Below are positions 17,590 through 26,160 of a stretch of DNA of 38,340 bases, piece by piece (position 1 is the first letter of the stretch; the number at the start of each line of letters is the position of its first letter). Location of the stretch: the NCBI GenBank assembly GCA_934120735.1, contig CAKOVA010000017.1, positions 1 to 38,340 of the forward strand, read 5' to 3'. Source of the DNA: an uncultured Prevotella sp. Its GTDB lineage: Bacteria > Bacteroidota > Bacteroidia > Bacteroidales > Bacteroidaceae. The notes below the pieces were generated by a model that worked only from the letters and a program-made list of their open reading frames with translations, was not told the DNA's origin and ran no database searches. The translations under genes were made by a program, and so were the position numbers.

Positions 17590-19941
17590 TCACTTTTCAG
17601 CTCTTAGTTGCATATCCATATTTGCAGCAGCTCTTCTGCCATCTCCCATGGCTAAAATCACGGTTGCGCCTCCGCGTACGATGTCGCCTCCCGCATAGAT
17701 TTCAGTTCTGCTGGACTGCATCTGGTCGTTGACAACAATGGTGTTTTTACGGCCAAGTTCCAGTCCCTGGATAGATTTTGGTACCAGTGGATTTGGAGAT
17801 ACGCCGACAGCCACAACAACCTGATCGACTTCTATCGTTACTGTTTGTCCTTCGACTGGCACAGGACTGCGACGACCACTGGCATCTGGTTCTCCCAATT
17901 CCATGACTTGTAAAATGGCAGCGCTGACAGCACCTCTTTCATCCGTGAGATATTCAATAGGGTTATGCAAGCACATGAAATGGATGCCTTCTTCCTTGGC
18001 ATGTTTAACCTCTTCAAGTCGGGCCGGCATTTCTGCTTCAGAACGACGGTAGACCAGGGTAACGTCAGCTCCTAAGCGTTTGGCTGTTCTACAAGAGTCC
18101 ATGGCTGTGTTGCCACCTCCAACGACCATCACTTTCTTTCCAAGATTGATGGGTGTGTCTGCATTAGTATTGGCGGCATCCATAAGATTGATACGGGTCA
18201 GGTATTCGTTGGATGACATGATGTTAATGGCATTCTCTCCTGGTATTCCCATAAAATTAGGAAGTCCTGCACCCGATCCCACAAAGATGCCTTTGAAGTC
18301 TTTTTCTTTGAGTTCTTCAATAGAAAGGGTTTTCCCAATGATGCAGTCAGTTAAGAAATGTACACCCATTTTCTTGAGATTTTCTATCTCAACGTCGACG
18401 ATGGCATTAGGAAGGCGGAACTCTGGAATTCCATATTTCAGCACACCACCTATTTCATGCAGCGCCTCAAACACATGAACTTGATAGCCTCGCTTAGCCA
18501 TATCCCCAGCGAAACTCAAGCCTGCAGGCCCTGAACCGACCACAGCCACCTTGATACCGTTGTCTGGTTGCATATCAGGGATAGACATATTTCCACTTTC
18601 CCGTTCATAATCAGCGGCAAATCGTTCCAGGTAACCAATGGCGACAGCGGGTTCATTCATCTTCAAATGAATACATTTGCTTTCGCATTGTTTCTCTTGC
18701 GGGCAAACTCTGCCACATACTGCGGGTAGGGCAGAGGTGTTCTTCAACACTTTGGCAGCTGCTAGGAATTGTCCTCGCTCAATATTCTTGATAAAAGAAG
18801 GAATGTTGATGTTGACCGGACAACCTTCCACACAGGTAGGTTTAGCACAATCCAAGCAACGTTTGGCTTCTGTCATGGCCATTTCTTTCGTAAGACCTAA
18901 GTTTACCTCTTCCGTCCTGGTCGTTGCTCGATATGTTGGATCTAACTCTGGCATTTGCACGCGAGCGATGCTCTTCCGCTCTTTCGGCTTCATGGCATCC
19001 CGTAATGCCTTTCTCCATTCAGCATTGCGATCGGTTAACGTCGAAACACCCTCTTGTGTCGGCTCTACATCCATTTTAATGGTGGACGCATGTTTCTCCT
19101 GTGCGCTTTCTAACTCATTAAGGTGATCTTGCAAATGTTCTACCTCATCTTTTTCAACATCCTTGAATGTGTTCATGCGCTTGAACATCTCATCCCAGTC
19201 AACCAATGCGCCATCAAATTCAGGTCCATCGATACACACGAATTTTGTCTTGCCGCCAATCGTTAACCGACAGGCACCACACATGCCCGTGCCGTCAACC
19301 ATGATGGTGTTGAGAGATACATCTGTAGGTATATTATATTTTTGCGTAAGAAGACAACAAAACTTCATCATGATGGGAGGTCCGATGGCAAATGCCTTGT
19401 CGATATGTTCCTGTTTTATCAATTTTTCCATGCCCACCGTTACGACACCTTTCTCGCCATAGCTGCCATCATCTGTCATGATGATTGTTTCATCAGAATT
19501 CGCTCTTACTTCATCTTCCAGTATAATGAGGTCTTTACTCCGTCCTGCCAACACCGACAGCACCCTGTTACCCGCTTCCTTCAAGGCTTTAATGATGGGG
19601 AGCATAGGGGCAACGCCAACGCCACCACCCGCACAGAGTACGGTGCCAAACTTCTCGATGTGTGTGGCATTGCCCAAGGGACCTACCACATCAGTAACAT
19701 AGTCACCTTCATTCAAATTGCAGAGCTTCATGGAGGACAGACCAACCTTCTGCACAACCAATGTGATGGTTCCGCGTTTGATGTCTGCATCGGCGATGGT
19801 CAGTGGCATGCGCTCGCCTTTGTGACCTACACGGACGATGACGAAATTGCCGGCTCTTCTGCTTTTAGCAATGAGTGGAGCCTCAATCTCAAAGAGAAAA
19901 ACTTTCTCAGAGAACTGTTCTTTTCGGATAATTTTATTCAT
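17590..19941 (-). CDS. One-piece NfnAB-like flavoprotein (DHOD electron-transfer subunit fused to glutamate synthase small subunit type)
   Basis: This fusion joins the two halves of NADH-dependent ferredoxin:NADP oxidoreductase (Nfn) in one 783-residue chain. Such proteins are often annotated as dihydroorotate dehydrogenase B NAD-binding subunit plus NADPH glutamate synthase. Residues 1-270 form the FAD/NAD half with a [2Fe-2S] site of C221, C224 and C236. After a charged linker of about 60 residues, residues 330-783 form the GltD-like half. It starts with the [4Fe-4S] cysteines C362, C365, C370 and C374, continues with CGRVCPQEKQCESKC, then FAD and NADPH folds (VVGSGPAGLSFAG; VVGGGNTAMD). 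The ATG at 19941 (MNKIIRKEQF) is preferred over an upstream one at 19971. Its role as a bifurcating enzyme balancing NADH, NADPH and ferredoxin is inferred from the family; true glutamate synthase activity would need a large subunit, which is absent here. Confidence 0.9.
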   Translation of the reverse strand: MNKIIRKEQFSEKVFLFEIEAPLIAKSRRAGNFVIVRVGHKGERMPLTIADADIKRGTITLVVQKVGLSSMKLCNLNEGDYVTDVVGPLGNATHIEKFGTVLCAGGGVGVAPMLPIIKALKEAGNRVLSVLAGRSKDLIILEDEVRANSDETIIMTDDGSYGEKGVVTVGMEKLIKQEHIDKAFAIGPPIMMKFCCLLTQKYNIPTDVSLNTIMVDGTGMCGACRLTIGGKTKFVCIDGPEFDGALVDWDEMFKRMNTFKDVEKDEVEHLQDHLNELESAQEKHASTIKMDVEPTQEGVSTLTDRNAEWRKALRDAMKPKERKSIARVQMPELDPTYRATTRTEEVNLGLTKEMAMTEAKRCLDCAKPTCVEGCPVNINIPSFIKNIERGQFLAAAKVLKNTSALPAVCGRVCPQEKQCESKCIHLKMNEPAVAIGYLERFAADYERESGNMSIPDMQPDNGIKVAVVGSGPAGLSFAGDMAKRGYQVHVFEALHEIGGVLKYGIPEFRLPNAIVDVEIENLKKMGVHFLTDCIIGKTLSIEELKEKDFKGIFVGSGAGLPNFMGIPGENAINIMSSNEYLTRINLMDAANTNADTPINLGKKVMVVGGGNTAMDSCRTAKRLGADVTLVYRRSEAEMPARLEEVKHAKEEGIHFMCLHNPIEYLTDERGAVSAAILQVMELGEPDASGRRSPVPVEGQTVTIEVDQVVVAVGVSPNPLVPKSIQGLELGRKNTIVVNDQMQSSRTEIYAGGDIVRGGATVILAMGDGRRAAANMDMQLRAEK

Positions 19942-19980
19942 AGTATGTTTTAATAGATTGTTATAGTTCAAGTTGATAGT

Positions 19981-20187
19981 CTAAGGAAAACAGATGTTTA
20001 ACAGCCGCTTCTCCATGTCAACCTCAGCCATGATGCTGTTCCTGCAATCAAGGTCACCGTTAAACATAGCTGCATAGCTCACTCCTCCATACGGTTTGGG
20101 GGTTGTGACGCCATTCGCATGTTGGGCAGCACAATTCATGGAGAAGGTCAGAAGAAAAGAGATGAGTATGTATTTGAATTTTCTCAT
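19981..20187 (-). CDS. Small secreted protein of 68 residues, hypothetical
   Basis: No family was recognised. The reading frame from the ATG at 20187 encodes 68 residues. A clear export signal comes first (MRKFKYILISFLLTFSMNCAAQ), ending in CAAQ as many Bacteroidota signal peptides do, and a short polar domain with Cys at residues 48 and 66 follows. The gene starts 17 bases after serS ends and stops 40 bases before the NfnAB-like start, so it would lie in a serS transcript. The cysteine before AAQ might act as a lipid site, but the lipobox is poor. It could also be the leftover N-terminal part of a longer gene. Confidence 0.5.
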   Translation of the reverse strand: MRKFKYILISFLLTFSMNCAAQHANGVTTPKPYGGVSYAAMFNGDLDCRNSIMAEVDMEKRLLNICFP

Positions 20188-20203
20188 CACAGCTGTCTTC
20201 TCC

Positions 20204-21493
20204 TTAGAAATTTTGATCGTCAATCATCTCGAATCCACAGTAGGGGACAAGTACCTTCGGTACACGAATGCCTTCTGGTGTCTGATTGTTTTCCAAGATG
20301 CTGGCAACGATACGTGGCAAGGCCAATGCCGAACCATTAAGCGTGTGACAAAGTTCTATCTTGCCATCTTCTGCATGACGATAGCGACACTTCAGGCGGT
20401 TGGCTTGATAACTTTCGAAGTTTGATACGGACGAAACCTCCAGCCATCTTTTCTGAGCTGCACTCCATACTTCAAAATCGTAGCATATCGACGACGTGAA
20501 ACTCATGTCACCGCCACATAATTTCAAGATATGATAGGGGAGTTCCAGTTTCTTGCATAATCCCTCTACGTGTTCAAGCATTTCGTTGAGAGATTCATAA
20601 GAATGCTCTGGCTTGTCAATTCGTACAATCTCCACTTTATCGAATTGATGCAAACGATTGAGTCCGCGTACATCTTTTCCATACGACCCTGCTTCACGAC
20701 GGAAACAAGCTGAATAAGCACAACGCTTGATTGGCAAATCTTTCTCATCAAGAATCTCGTCACGGAAAATGTTCGTCACAGGAACCTCTGCGGTAGGAAT
20801 CAGATACAGGTCATCCAGCTGTACATGGTACATTTGGCCTTCTTTGTCAGGCAGCTGACCTGTGCCATAACCAGATGCTTGATTCACAACAAATGGAGGT
20901 TGTACCTCGAGATAGCCTGATTTACGAGCCTCTTCGAGGAAAAATGCTTCGAGCGCTCGTTGGAAACGGGCCATCTTGCCGATGTATAAGGGGAAGCCCG
21001 CACCCGTGATTTTAACACCCAGGTCAAAATCAATGAGGTTAAACTTCTTACACAAGTCCCAATGGCACAATGCGTCTTCACCAAATTCAGGTATCACTCC
21101 TCCTTCTTTCACAACGACGTTATCTGATGCATCTTTACCTTCTGGGACATCTTCATTTGGAATGTTAGGAATAGTATAAAGTAGGGTAGTGAGGTCGTTT
21201 TCAGCTGTTTCCATTGACTGTTGAAGACCTTTAGCTTCTTCTTTCAACTTTGAAACCTGCGCTTTCACCTCATTGGCTTCATCCAATTTCTTATCTTTCA
21301 TGAGCCCACCTATCTGCTTGGAGAGCAAATTAGCTTGTTGCTTGTTCTTGTCAAGTTTTTGTTGGGACTCTCGACGAAGCTTGTCAATGGCGAGCACCTT
21401 GTTGACAGTTTCTCTTGCTCCCTCAAAATGTTTCTTTTCTAATCCTTTGATCACACGTTCAGTTTCTTCACTGATGAGTTTTAGTGTAAGCAT
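20204..21493 (-). CDS. serS: Seryl-tRNA synthetase
   Basis: This class II synthetase charges tRNA-Ser and tRNA-Sec. The 429-residue chain has the expected layout. An N-terminal coiled-coil arm of about residues 25-100 (rich in Lys, Glu and Leu) grips the long variable arm of tRNA-Ser. The catalytic core holds the motif 2 region FRREAGSYGKDVRGLNRLHQFDKVE and motif 3 near the C terminus (LNGSALALPRIVASILENNQ). Length is normal. A TAACTTTG box (21529-21536) lies about 35 bases upstream. The gene is followed closely by a small secreted protein gene and the NfnAB-like gene. Confidence 0.98.
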   Translation of the reverse strand: MLTLKLISEETERVIKGLEKKHFEGARETVNKVLAIDKLRRESQQKLDKNKQQANLLSKQIGGLMKDKKLDEANEVKAQVSKLKEEAKGLQQSMETAENDLTTLLYTIPNIPNEDVPEGKDASDNVVVKEGGVIPEFGEDALCHWDLCKKFNLIDFDLGVKITGAGFPLYIGKMARFQRALEAFFLEEARKSGYLEVQPPFVVNQASGYGTGQLPDKEGQMYHVQLDDLYLIPTAEVPVTNIFRDEILDEKDLPIKRCAYSACFRREAGSYGKDVRGLNRLHQFDKVEIVRIDKPEHSYESLNEMLEHVEGLCKKLELPYHILKLCGGDMSFTSSICYDFEVWSAAQKRWLEVSSVSNFESYQANRLKCRYRHAEDGKIELCHTLNGSALALPRIVASILENNQTPEGIRVPKVLVPYCGFEMIDDQNF

Positions 21494-21528
21494 ATTTATA
21501 TTTTTTTTGAAAAATTTCCTACTGCTGA

Positions 21529-21536
21529 CAAAGTTA
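21529..21536 (-). promoter_or_regulatory. -7 box of serS
   Basis: TAACTTTG on the minus strand fits TAnnTTTG and lies about 35 bases before the serS start. The -33 part is AT-rich without a clear TTTG. Confidence 0.5.
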
Positions 21537-21599
21537 CTATTTTTAATTAAATATTATTCATTAAATACTAATATTTTAATGGAACTTTCTACAAAGTAA

Positions 21600-21630
21600 G
21601 AGCCCAGTATCAAATATCGATACCAGGCTC
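21600..21630 (-). terminator. Hairpin terminator after the PCMD/barrel unit
   Basis: GAGCC (21600-21604) with GGCTC (21626-21630) and GTATC (21607-21611) with GATAC (21619-21623) stack into one stem with a small internal CA/CA loop. A run of seven T residues lies at its plus-strand end (21635-21642). It sits between serS and the barrel gene and probably ends the barrel transcript; the T tract fits the plus strand better. Confidence 0.55.
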
Positions 21631-21748
21631 ACTCATTTTTTTCATAAGGCGAATCATTCAATCCATGTGTCTATCGTACCCAATAAAGAGGTTGAAGAGC
21701 GATAGTTACGGTGAATCGTGTGACATAACTTCATGTCTTCTTGTATTC

Positions 21749-22507
21749 CTAATGTTTGCTGATTCTATAAATCACACCAAATGTTCCATACACAGGATAA
21801 AGAGTTTGTTCTATCGTCTTGAATGAACGCTTGAAAATACCGTTGAGTCCCCAATTCAAATCGGCATATAAACCAAAACGGCGGTAAATATTACAGTCTA
21901 TTCCCGCAGATATGCCAACCTGAAAGCGTCTCATGTGTTCAGAAAAGTCATAGATTCCTCTTGTTCCAGGATCGCTTCCCATCTCAATCCTGGGCCCAGT
22001 GGGATCTCCAACCCGCAGGTGTCCGTCATACACGCTTCCTTCAAAATCTTTAGAAAGCAGATACGACATATACGGTCCCATGCGCAGTTGTATTCTGTCG
22101 CTCACGTCGTAGGTGGCTTGTATGGGAAGGGTTATCATCCATTGTCGCACCTGTGTCTGCACATAGCCTGTGAACACCCCTTCCAATGACTCGCCCCCGC
22201 GAATCATTTCCATGTGATAGTTCTTCACCTTGGCATCCACGTCCATGTCTTTGTTCTCCGCCCGAAGGCCCACCAGGACACCCCATTTACCATCGATGGT
22301 TTTACGGCCATCAAGTTCTATGGTAACATTATTATGCAACTTGTATGATTCAAGCGACCTGACGGTTGCAGGTAAACCGATGGGAGCGGTTCCTCCCAGG
22401 TTATATCCTATGCGGGCTTGAAGCTTAATATCCTTCAGAAAAGAATCTGCCATGCTGTTCAGCGACAAGCATCCCATCCACAATATGATTAATATAAACT
22501 TACGCAT
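21749..22507 (-). CDS. Outer-membrane beta-barrel protein
   Basis: This 252-residue protein is likely an outer-membrane barrel of the porin-like or PorT-like class seen across Bacteroidota; its ligand is unknown. A signal peptide covers about residues 1-20 (MRKFILIILWMGCLSLNSMA). The rest alternates polar and hydrophobic residues in short strands (for instance KLQARIGYNLGG, KWGVLVGLRAEN, IQLRMGPYMSYLL, FGLYADLNWGLNG). It ends in VYGTFGVIYRISKH, a strand suited to barrel closure. It starts 4 bases after the stop of the PCMD lipoprotein gene, so the two form an operon driven from 23683-23714. Confidence 0.82.
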   Translation of the reverse strand: MRKFILIILWMGCLSLNSMADSFLKDIKLQARIGYNLGGTAPIGLPATVRSLESYKLHNNVTIELDGRKTIDGKWGVLVGLRAENKDMDVDAKVKNYHMEMIRGGESLEGVFTGYVQTQVRQWMITLPIQATYDVSDRIQLRMGPYMSYLLSKDFEGSVYDGHLRVGDPTGPRIEMGSDPGTRGIYDFSEHMRRFQVGISAGIDCNIYRRFGLYADLNWGLNGIFKRSFKTIEQTLYPVYGTFGVIYRISKH

Positions 22508-22511
22508 GCTG

Positions 22512-23660
22512 TCATTCCTCCTTTGTACAAATGATTCTTACTTCATCAATAGACAACTCACTGCCGATAGCTCCTTCAAACTGTGCACCTCTTTCGCTGG
22601 ACGAGAAGACTATGGTTAAATTGTATCCGCGGTTGGCCAAGATTCTCTCGTAAGGTTGTTGTGTATAGTCGAAAAACACTTCAAAAGGCGTCCATTGGTC
22701 AGTAGTCTTCACTTCTGCCAACTTGGCGATGGCCAAGATGTGCTTGTTCGTCAAGACATCATCCCCATACAGCGTTACGGGATTGTCCTGTTCATCCACA
22801 TTTCTATAAAACACAGCATAGATGGCGGCGCTGTCAGTGCGGTTGGGAACTATTTTTCGATTCTTGTCTTGATACTTTTTACCTGGCTGATACCGATACC
22901 ATCCCGTCAGTTTGATGGGCTTTTTATCAAAAGGAATACCAAACTTAGTTGCTTTCATAGCGTCGCGCATGGCCATTCCAAAATCGAAAGAACCCAGATA
23001 CAGATTGCCTGCTGCCAGAGGCTTACCAGCCAAAGAACCTAAGAAGCCGGTGCTTTTGGTGGTGAGTTTGGCATACGACCCACTGTGACCATCCTTCGCA
23101 GGAACACTGGGATAGCCCTCTGGTGGGGCCGAATCCCTGCTCAGTCTAAAGCCAGGGTTGCCCGTTGCCCAGTAGTCGTGTCGCTGACCGTCTTCACCTA
23201 TATAATACCAGTTATAGTATTTCAGTTCTTTCTGTTCCAACTCATAATGCTCAAAGTCAAATCGAATTGTGTCACTAACCGTCTGGACAACCGGTAAAAA
23301 GCTAACTGCATAGCGCCTGTTCCACTGCTTATCCTCAGAATTTACGGTATAGATGACGGGGCCTTTACTGAAATCTTGCACCGAACCGTTTGCCGGAACA
23401 ATGGTTGCTCCATCCGTCAATGTGAAGAGAGGAGCGATGGCGTTCAGGTTGGTATGACGTCTTACATTGAAAATAATGGTGCTGTCCGTGTAAGGAACTT
23501 GAAGTTTGCTGTCTGAAGGATGATAGAACATCTCCTCAGGCTTGCTTACCGAAACGGAAGCTTCAAGAATATCACACTCTGCATTCAGCGGCTCTTCTTT
23601 AAAACATGAGATGAGCACAGATGAAAGTGCGATAATCAATAAGTTTTGATAAAATTTCAT
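22512..23660 (-). CDS. PCMD-domain lipoprotein
   Basis: This surface or periplasmic lipoprotein carries a PCMD (putative carbohydrate metabolism) domain, found mostly in Bacteroidota. The 382-residue chain opens with a lipoprotein signal; the lipidated residue would be C19 in VLISC. Residues about 25-125 look like an Ig-like DUF4971/DUF5018-type N-terminal domain (NLNAIAPLFTLTDGATIVP). A jelly-roll PCMD domain follows, with the characteristic GWYRYQPGKKYQD and FEVFFDYTQQPYERILANRG segments. It is the first gene of a two-gene operon with a beta-barrel protein. The pairing suggests a surface complex, possibly for binding glycans, which is inference. Confidence 0.85.
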   Translation of the reverse strand: MKFYQNLLIIALSSVLISCFKEEPLNAECDILEASVSVSKPEEMFYHPSDSKLQVPYTDSTIIFNVRRHTNLNAIAPLFTLTDGATIVPANGSVQDFSKGPVIYTVNSEDKQWNRRYAVSFLPVVQTVSDTIRFDFEHYELEQKELKYYNWYYIGEDGQRHDYWATGNPGFRLSRDSAPPEGYPSVPAKDGHSGSYAKLTTKSTGFLGSLAGKPLAAGNLYLGSFDFGMAMRDAMKATKFGIPFDKKPIKLTGWYRYQPGKKYQDKNRKIVPNRTDSAAIYAVFYRNVDEQDNPVTLYGDDVLTNKHILAIAKLAEVKTTDQWTPFEVFFDYTQQPYERILANRGYNLTIVFSSSERGAQFEGAIGSELSIDEVRIICTKEE

Positions 23661-23682
23661 TGTAACATAATCTTTTCGGCTG

Positions 23683-23714
23683 CAAAGTTATGCTTAATAT
23701 CTTAATGAGGCAAA
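23683..23714 (-). promoter_or_regulatory. Promoter of the PCMD-barrel operon
   Basis: On the minus strand TTTG (23711-23714), 20 bases, TAACTTTG (23683-23690) is a full match to the Bacteroidota pattern. It lies 23 bases upstream of the start codon. Confidence 0.75.
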
Positions 23715-23900
23715 CGAATGTCTTTAAAACTGTTCAAATAAGGGACAAAAATGGTGGATTTAATAACAATGATTGAAATAACATTGTACCCAATGCACTC
23801 AAACAGAATGAAATGTGACGACAATTGCGCTATGATGACCGTTGCTTTGTCATATTCCCTTTATAACAGCCGTCAAAAACGATGTTTGAAATCAACATGG

Positions 23901-24368
23901 TTAATCATCATGAAGCGGGGAATCGGGCCTAGGTAGTTCGGTCAACCTCACTTTCCACCGCTTACCCTTTTGTACCAATTGAAGTGTGTAGGTGGCAGAT
24001 TTAACAAAATGTCCCACAGTACCTATCGAGTCCATTGACAAGAAATTCTCAACCTTCATGACTACTGAAGCCACCGAGTCACCTTCTTGATAATTGATTT
24101 CCTTGATTTCCGAACTCGCACCTTGCTCTGCACTTCGTAGCTTGTCTACATCATCTTGTTTTACCTGTGACGCCGCATAACTAATCCATCTTTGTGAAGA
24201 TGGGGTGCAATGGGTTAGTGCATCGTTGAATTGCCAGTTAAAATAGGTTTGGGCAAAAGCGTTGGCCGTATCTCTGAGCTGATCTTCATTTTTATGATCT
24301 GTACAAGCGCAGAGGCCTATCAACACACAGCCTACTAACGTGAGTATAATTGTAAATCTTATTTTCAT
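23901..24368 (-). CDS. Small lipoprotein, NTF2-like candidate
   Basis: This hypothetical lipoprotein has 155 residues. The signal segment MKIRFTIILTLVGCVLIGLC ends in a lipobox with C22 (LCAC) as the likely lipid site. The mature part has a helix rich in Phe and Asn (ANAFAQTYFNWQFNDAL), then beta strands ending in SATYTLQLVQKGKRWKVRLTEL. This is the shape of a small alpha+beta NTF2-like (DUF4878-type) domain, but the assignment is weak. It has its own promoter at 24436-24465, which overlaps the plus-strand promoter of the neighbouring MBL gene. Confidence 0.65.
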   Translation of the reverse strand: MKIRFTIILTLVGCVLIGLCACTDHKNEDQLRDTANAFAQTYFNWQFNDALTHCTPSSQRWISYAASQVKQDDVDKLRSAEQGASSEIKEINYQEGDSVASVVMKVENFLSMDSIGTVGHFVKSATYTLQLVQKGKRWKVRLTELPRPDSPLHDD

Positions 24369-24435
24369 CCGAAAAAACGTTCTTTTTATGTACCAACAGT
24401 GCGTGCCAGCGGCAAAGAGAGTTCACTGTCTAATG

Positions 24436-24465
24436 CAAAGGTACCAAAAACTTTGTTCATGTCAA
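24436..24465 (-). promoter_or_regulatory. Minus-strand promoter of the small lipoprotein gene
   Basis: On the minus strand TTG (24463-24465), 19 bases, TACCTTTG (24436-24443). It lies face to face with, and overlaps, the plus-strand promoter at 24452-24483. Confidence 0.65.
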
Positions 24466-24483
24466 GCCTTTTGTTTACTTTTG
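24452..24483 (+). promoter_or_regulatory. Plus-strand promoter of the MBL hydrolase gene
   Basis: TTTG (24452-24455), 20 bases, TACTTTTG (24476-24483). The start codon at 24501 follows 17 bases later, so the leader is very short. This supports the ATG at 24501 as the true start. Confidence 0.75.
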
Positions 24484-24500
24484 TGCCAAATATTTCAAAC

Positions 24501-25304
24501 ATGTTAAAGTTCATTTGTTTGGGAAGTGGTAGCAGTGGAAACTGCTATTGTCTTTTTACAGAGAATGACGGCTTGATGATTGATGCCGGAATAGGCATTA
24601 GGCTATTAAAAAGGTCATTCAAAGAGCATGGACTATCGCTTTCACAAATTCACCATATTTTAGTTACGCACGATCATGCAGACCATGTGAAATCGGTTGG
24701 GGCGATAAGCCTTGATTGTCAATTACCCGTCTATGCGACGCAACTTGTTCATGCGGGCATAGAGCGCAATTATTGTGTGCATAAGAAGGTTGCGCCAGCA
24801 TACATGGAGGTCATTGATAAAGGACAACCGTTTCAACTGGGTGATTTCACCGTTACACCTTTTGGGGTGCCACATGACAGTTCTGACAATGTAGGTTATA
24901 AGATAGAATGCAGTAACATCGTTTTTACGCTGATGACAGACATTGGTCATGTGACAGACGAAATGAAAGCTGTCATCTCCGAAACAAATTATATGGTTAT
25001 AGAGGCCAATCACGACCCAAAGATGTTGATGTATGGCCCCTATCCTCAACATTTAAAAATTCGCATATCGGGCCCTAATGGGCATTTGGCCAACGAAGAC
25101 TGTGCACAAGCTTTGGCTGAGAACATGACCGAAAGGATGCGCCACGTGTGGCTGTGTCATTTAAGTGAAGAGAACAATCGTCCTGATTTGGCACACGAAA
25201 CGGTAGCGCATATTTTGCGAACGAAAGGAATAGAGGTTGGAACAGACGTACTGTTGGAAGTGTTGAAGCGAAGATCGCCCAGCATGCTATACAATTTGGA
25301 GTAG
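24501..25304 (+). CDS. MBL-fold metallo-hydrolase, YycJ/WalJ-like
   Basis: This is a cytosolic metallo-beta-lactamase-fold hydrolase of the YycJ (WalJ) type, a group linked to DNA or RNA phosphodiester processing. The 267-residue chain begins MLKFICLGSGSSGNCY, a family hallmark, and has the two-metal motif THDHADH at residues 56-62. Further ligands are likely in VPHDSSD, MTDIGHV and CHLSEENNRPD. An in-frame ATG at 24399 would add 34 residues, but it lies upstream of the promoter at 24452-24483 and is rejected. No partner genes lie beside it; the accessory island begins after its stop. Confidence 0.9.
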   Translation: MLKFICLGSGSSGNCYCLFTENDGLMIDAGIGIRLLKRSFKEHGLSLSQIHHILVTHDHADHVKSVGAISLDCQLPVYATQLVHAGIERNYCVHKKVAPAYMEVIDKGQPFQLGDFTVTPFGVPHDSSDNVGYKIECSNIVFTLMTDIGHVTDEMKAVISETNYMVIEANHDPKMLMYGPYPQHLKIRISGPNGHLANEDCAQALAENMTERMRHVWLCHLSEENNRPDLAHETVAHILRTKGIEVGTDVLLEVLKRRSPSMLYNLE

Positions 25305-25951
25305 TAGGTTGCTCGTTCTCCATTTGTTCGATTTTTTCCTCATTTTAGGGCCATAAAACGGCCTTTGTAAACTTTCAAAATAGAAAAAAATGATAGGCCG
25401 GAAGGAAGCAAATATGCGCTAATTTTGAGACAAAAAATGGTTTTTACCGCAAGAGCATTGAGTTTACCTTATTAAACGTACCACTTTGGTGGACTATTAT
25501 CATGTGTTTGCCCGTCAAAGGCAAACAAAAAACGCGCTTCAAGCAATGCTTTTGGCTCAAAAATGCTTGAAATAAAGCCAAACAACTTTAATATAAAAGT
25601 ATAATTCTTTGTGTATGAGCAACGTATGAAAAACGCTCATATTTCGCTTATTTACGTCCATCAGCATGTTTGTTTGTCAATAAGCCAAGGAGCAGAAGGC
25701 ATGTTGTCAATAAAATTCAGAAAGATTTTCAATCCTTATTTTATCTTGTCTTCTTTCATACCGAGTGCCACAACAACAAACATTGCTGCCAAATAACAAA
25801 ATGAGACGAATGAAATGCACCTACGCGAAAGGGAGCGATTGAGAATACAAATAAACTAATCAGGCAGTATATACCGAAAAAGGATTCGTTTGAACGTTAT
25901 ACGGACAAGAGAATTATGTCGATACAAAAGAAATAGAACGAAGGACCGAGA
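25305..25951. other. Gene-free left edge of the accessory island
   Basis: No convincing gene is present. Visible structures are an 8-bp hairpin TGTTTGCC/GGCAAACA (25505-25512 with 25520-25527) and two near copies of GCATGTTGTCAATAA (about 25664-25683 and 25699-25713). Base composition is AT-rich. It may be decayed DNA from earlier insertions. Confidence 0.5.
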
Positions 25952-26032
25952 GAAAAATTAAACTTTTCTACACCAAAACGAGAGTTCTTCAAACACGTTT
26001 TGTAATTTTGCGCTTGCTGGTTAACTCTACGT
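25952..26032 (+). repeat. Repeat copy A (3' half of the island repeat)
   Basis: This 81-base stretch matches 30146-30225. The last 30 bases, from TAATTTTG to CTACGT, differ at only two positions. It contains a TAATTTTG promoter-like box (26003-26010) that reads toward the lipoprotein gene at 26161. The match stops abruptly at 26032, where a toxin-like coding tail begins. Confidence 0.7.
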
Positions 26033-26158
26033 TCTTGGGATCAAGGAAGAACTTCTGGAAGAATTGGAAAAGCAACCAATATAATATTTAATCATGACTC
26101 ATCAGAAAGGACTTGGAAGAATGTTGTTAAACAATTTTTTGGATTAGAGAAACCATAA
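26033..26158 (+). pseudogene. Truncated toxin tail joined to repeat A
   Basis: From the repeat border an open frame runs to the TAA at 26156-26158. Its product ends GRTSGRIGKATNIIF ... DSSERTWKNVVKQFFGLEKP, which reads like the genuine C-terminal end of a protein. There is no start codon of its own, and the upstream part is replaced by repeat A. The stop lies 2 bases before the ATG of a lipoprotein gene, the usual layout of a toxin followed by its immunity gene. It is therefore called a toxin remnant, a call that rests on context and not on a family match. Confidence 0.4.
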
Positions 26159-26160
26159 CT

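Noticed and set aside
24399..24500. Longer N terminus of the MBL hydrolase starting at 24399
   Set aside because: The plus-strand promoter (24452-24483) lies inside it, and the family begins MLKFICLGSGSSGNC.
25611..25796. Open frame of 61 codons in the left edge of the island
   Set aside because: It has no export signal, domain or homology that can be recognised, and it lies in AT-rich DNA with frequent chance frames.
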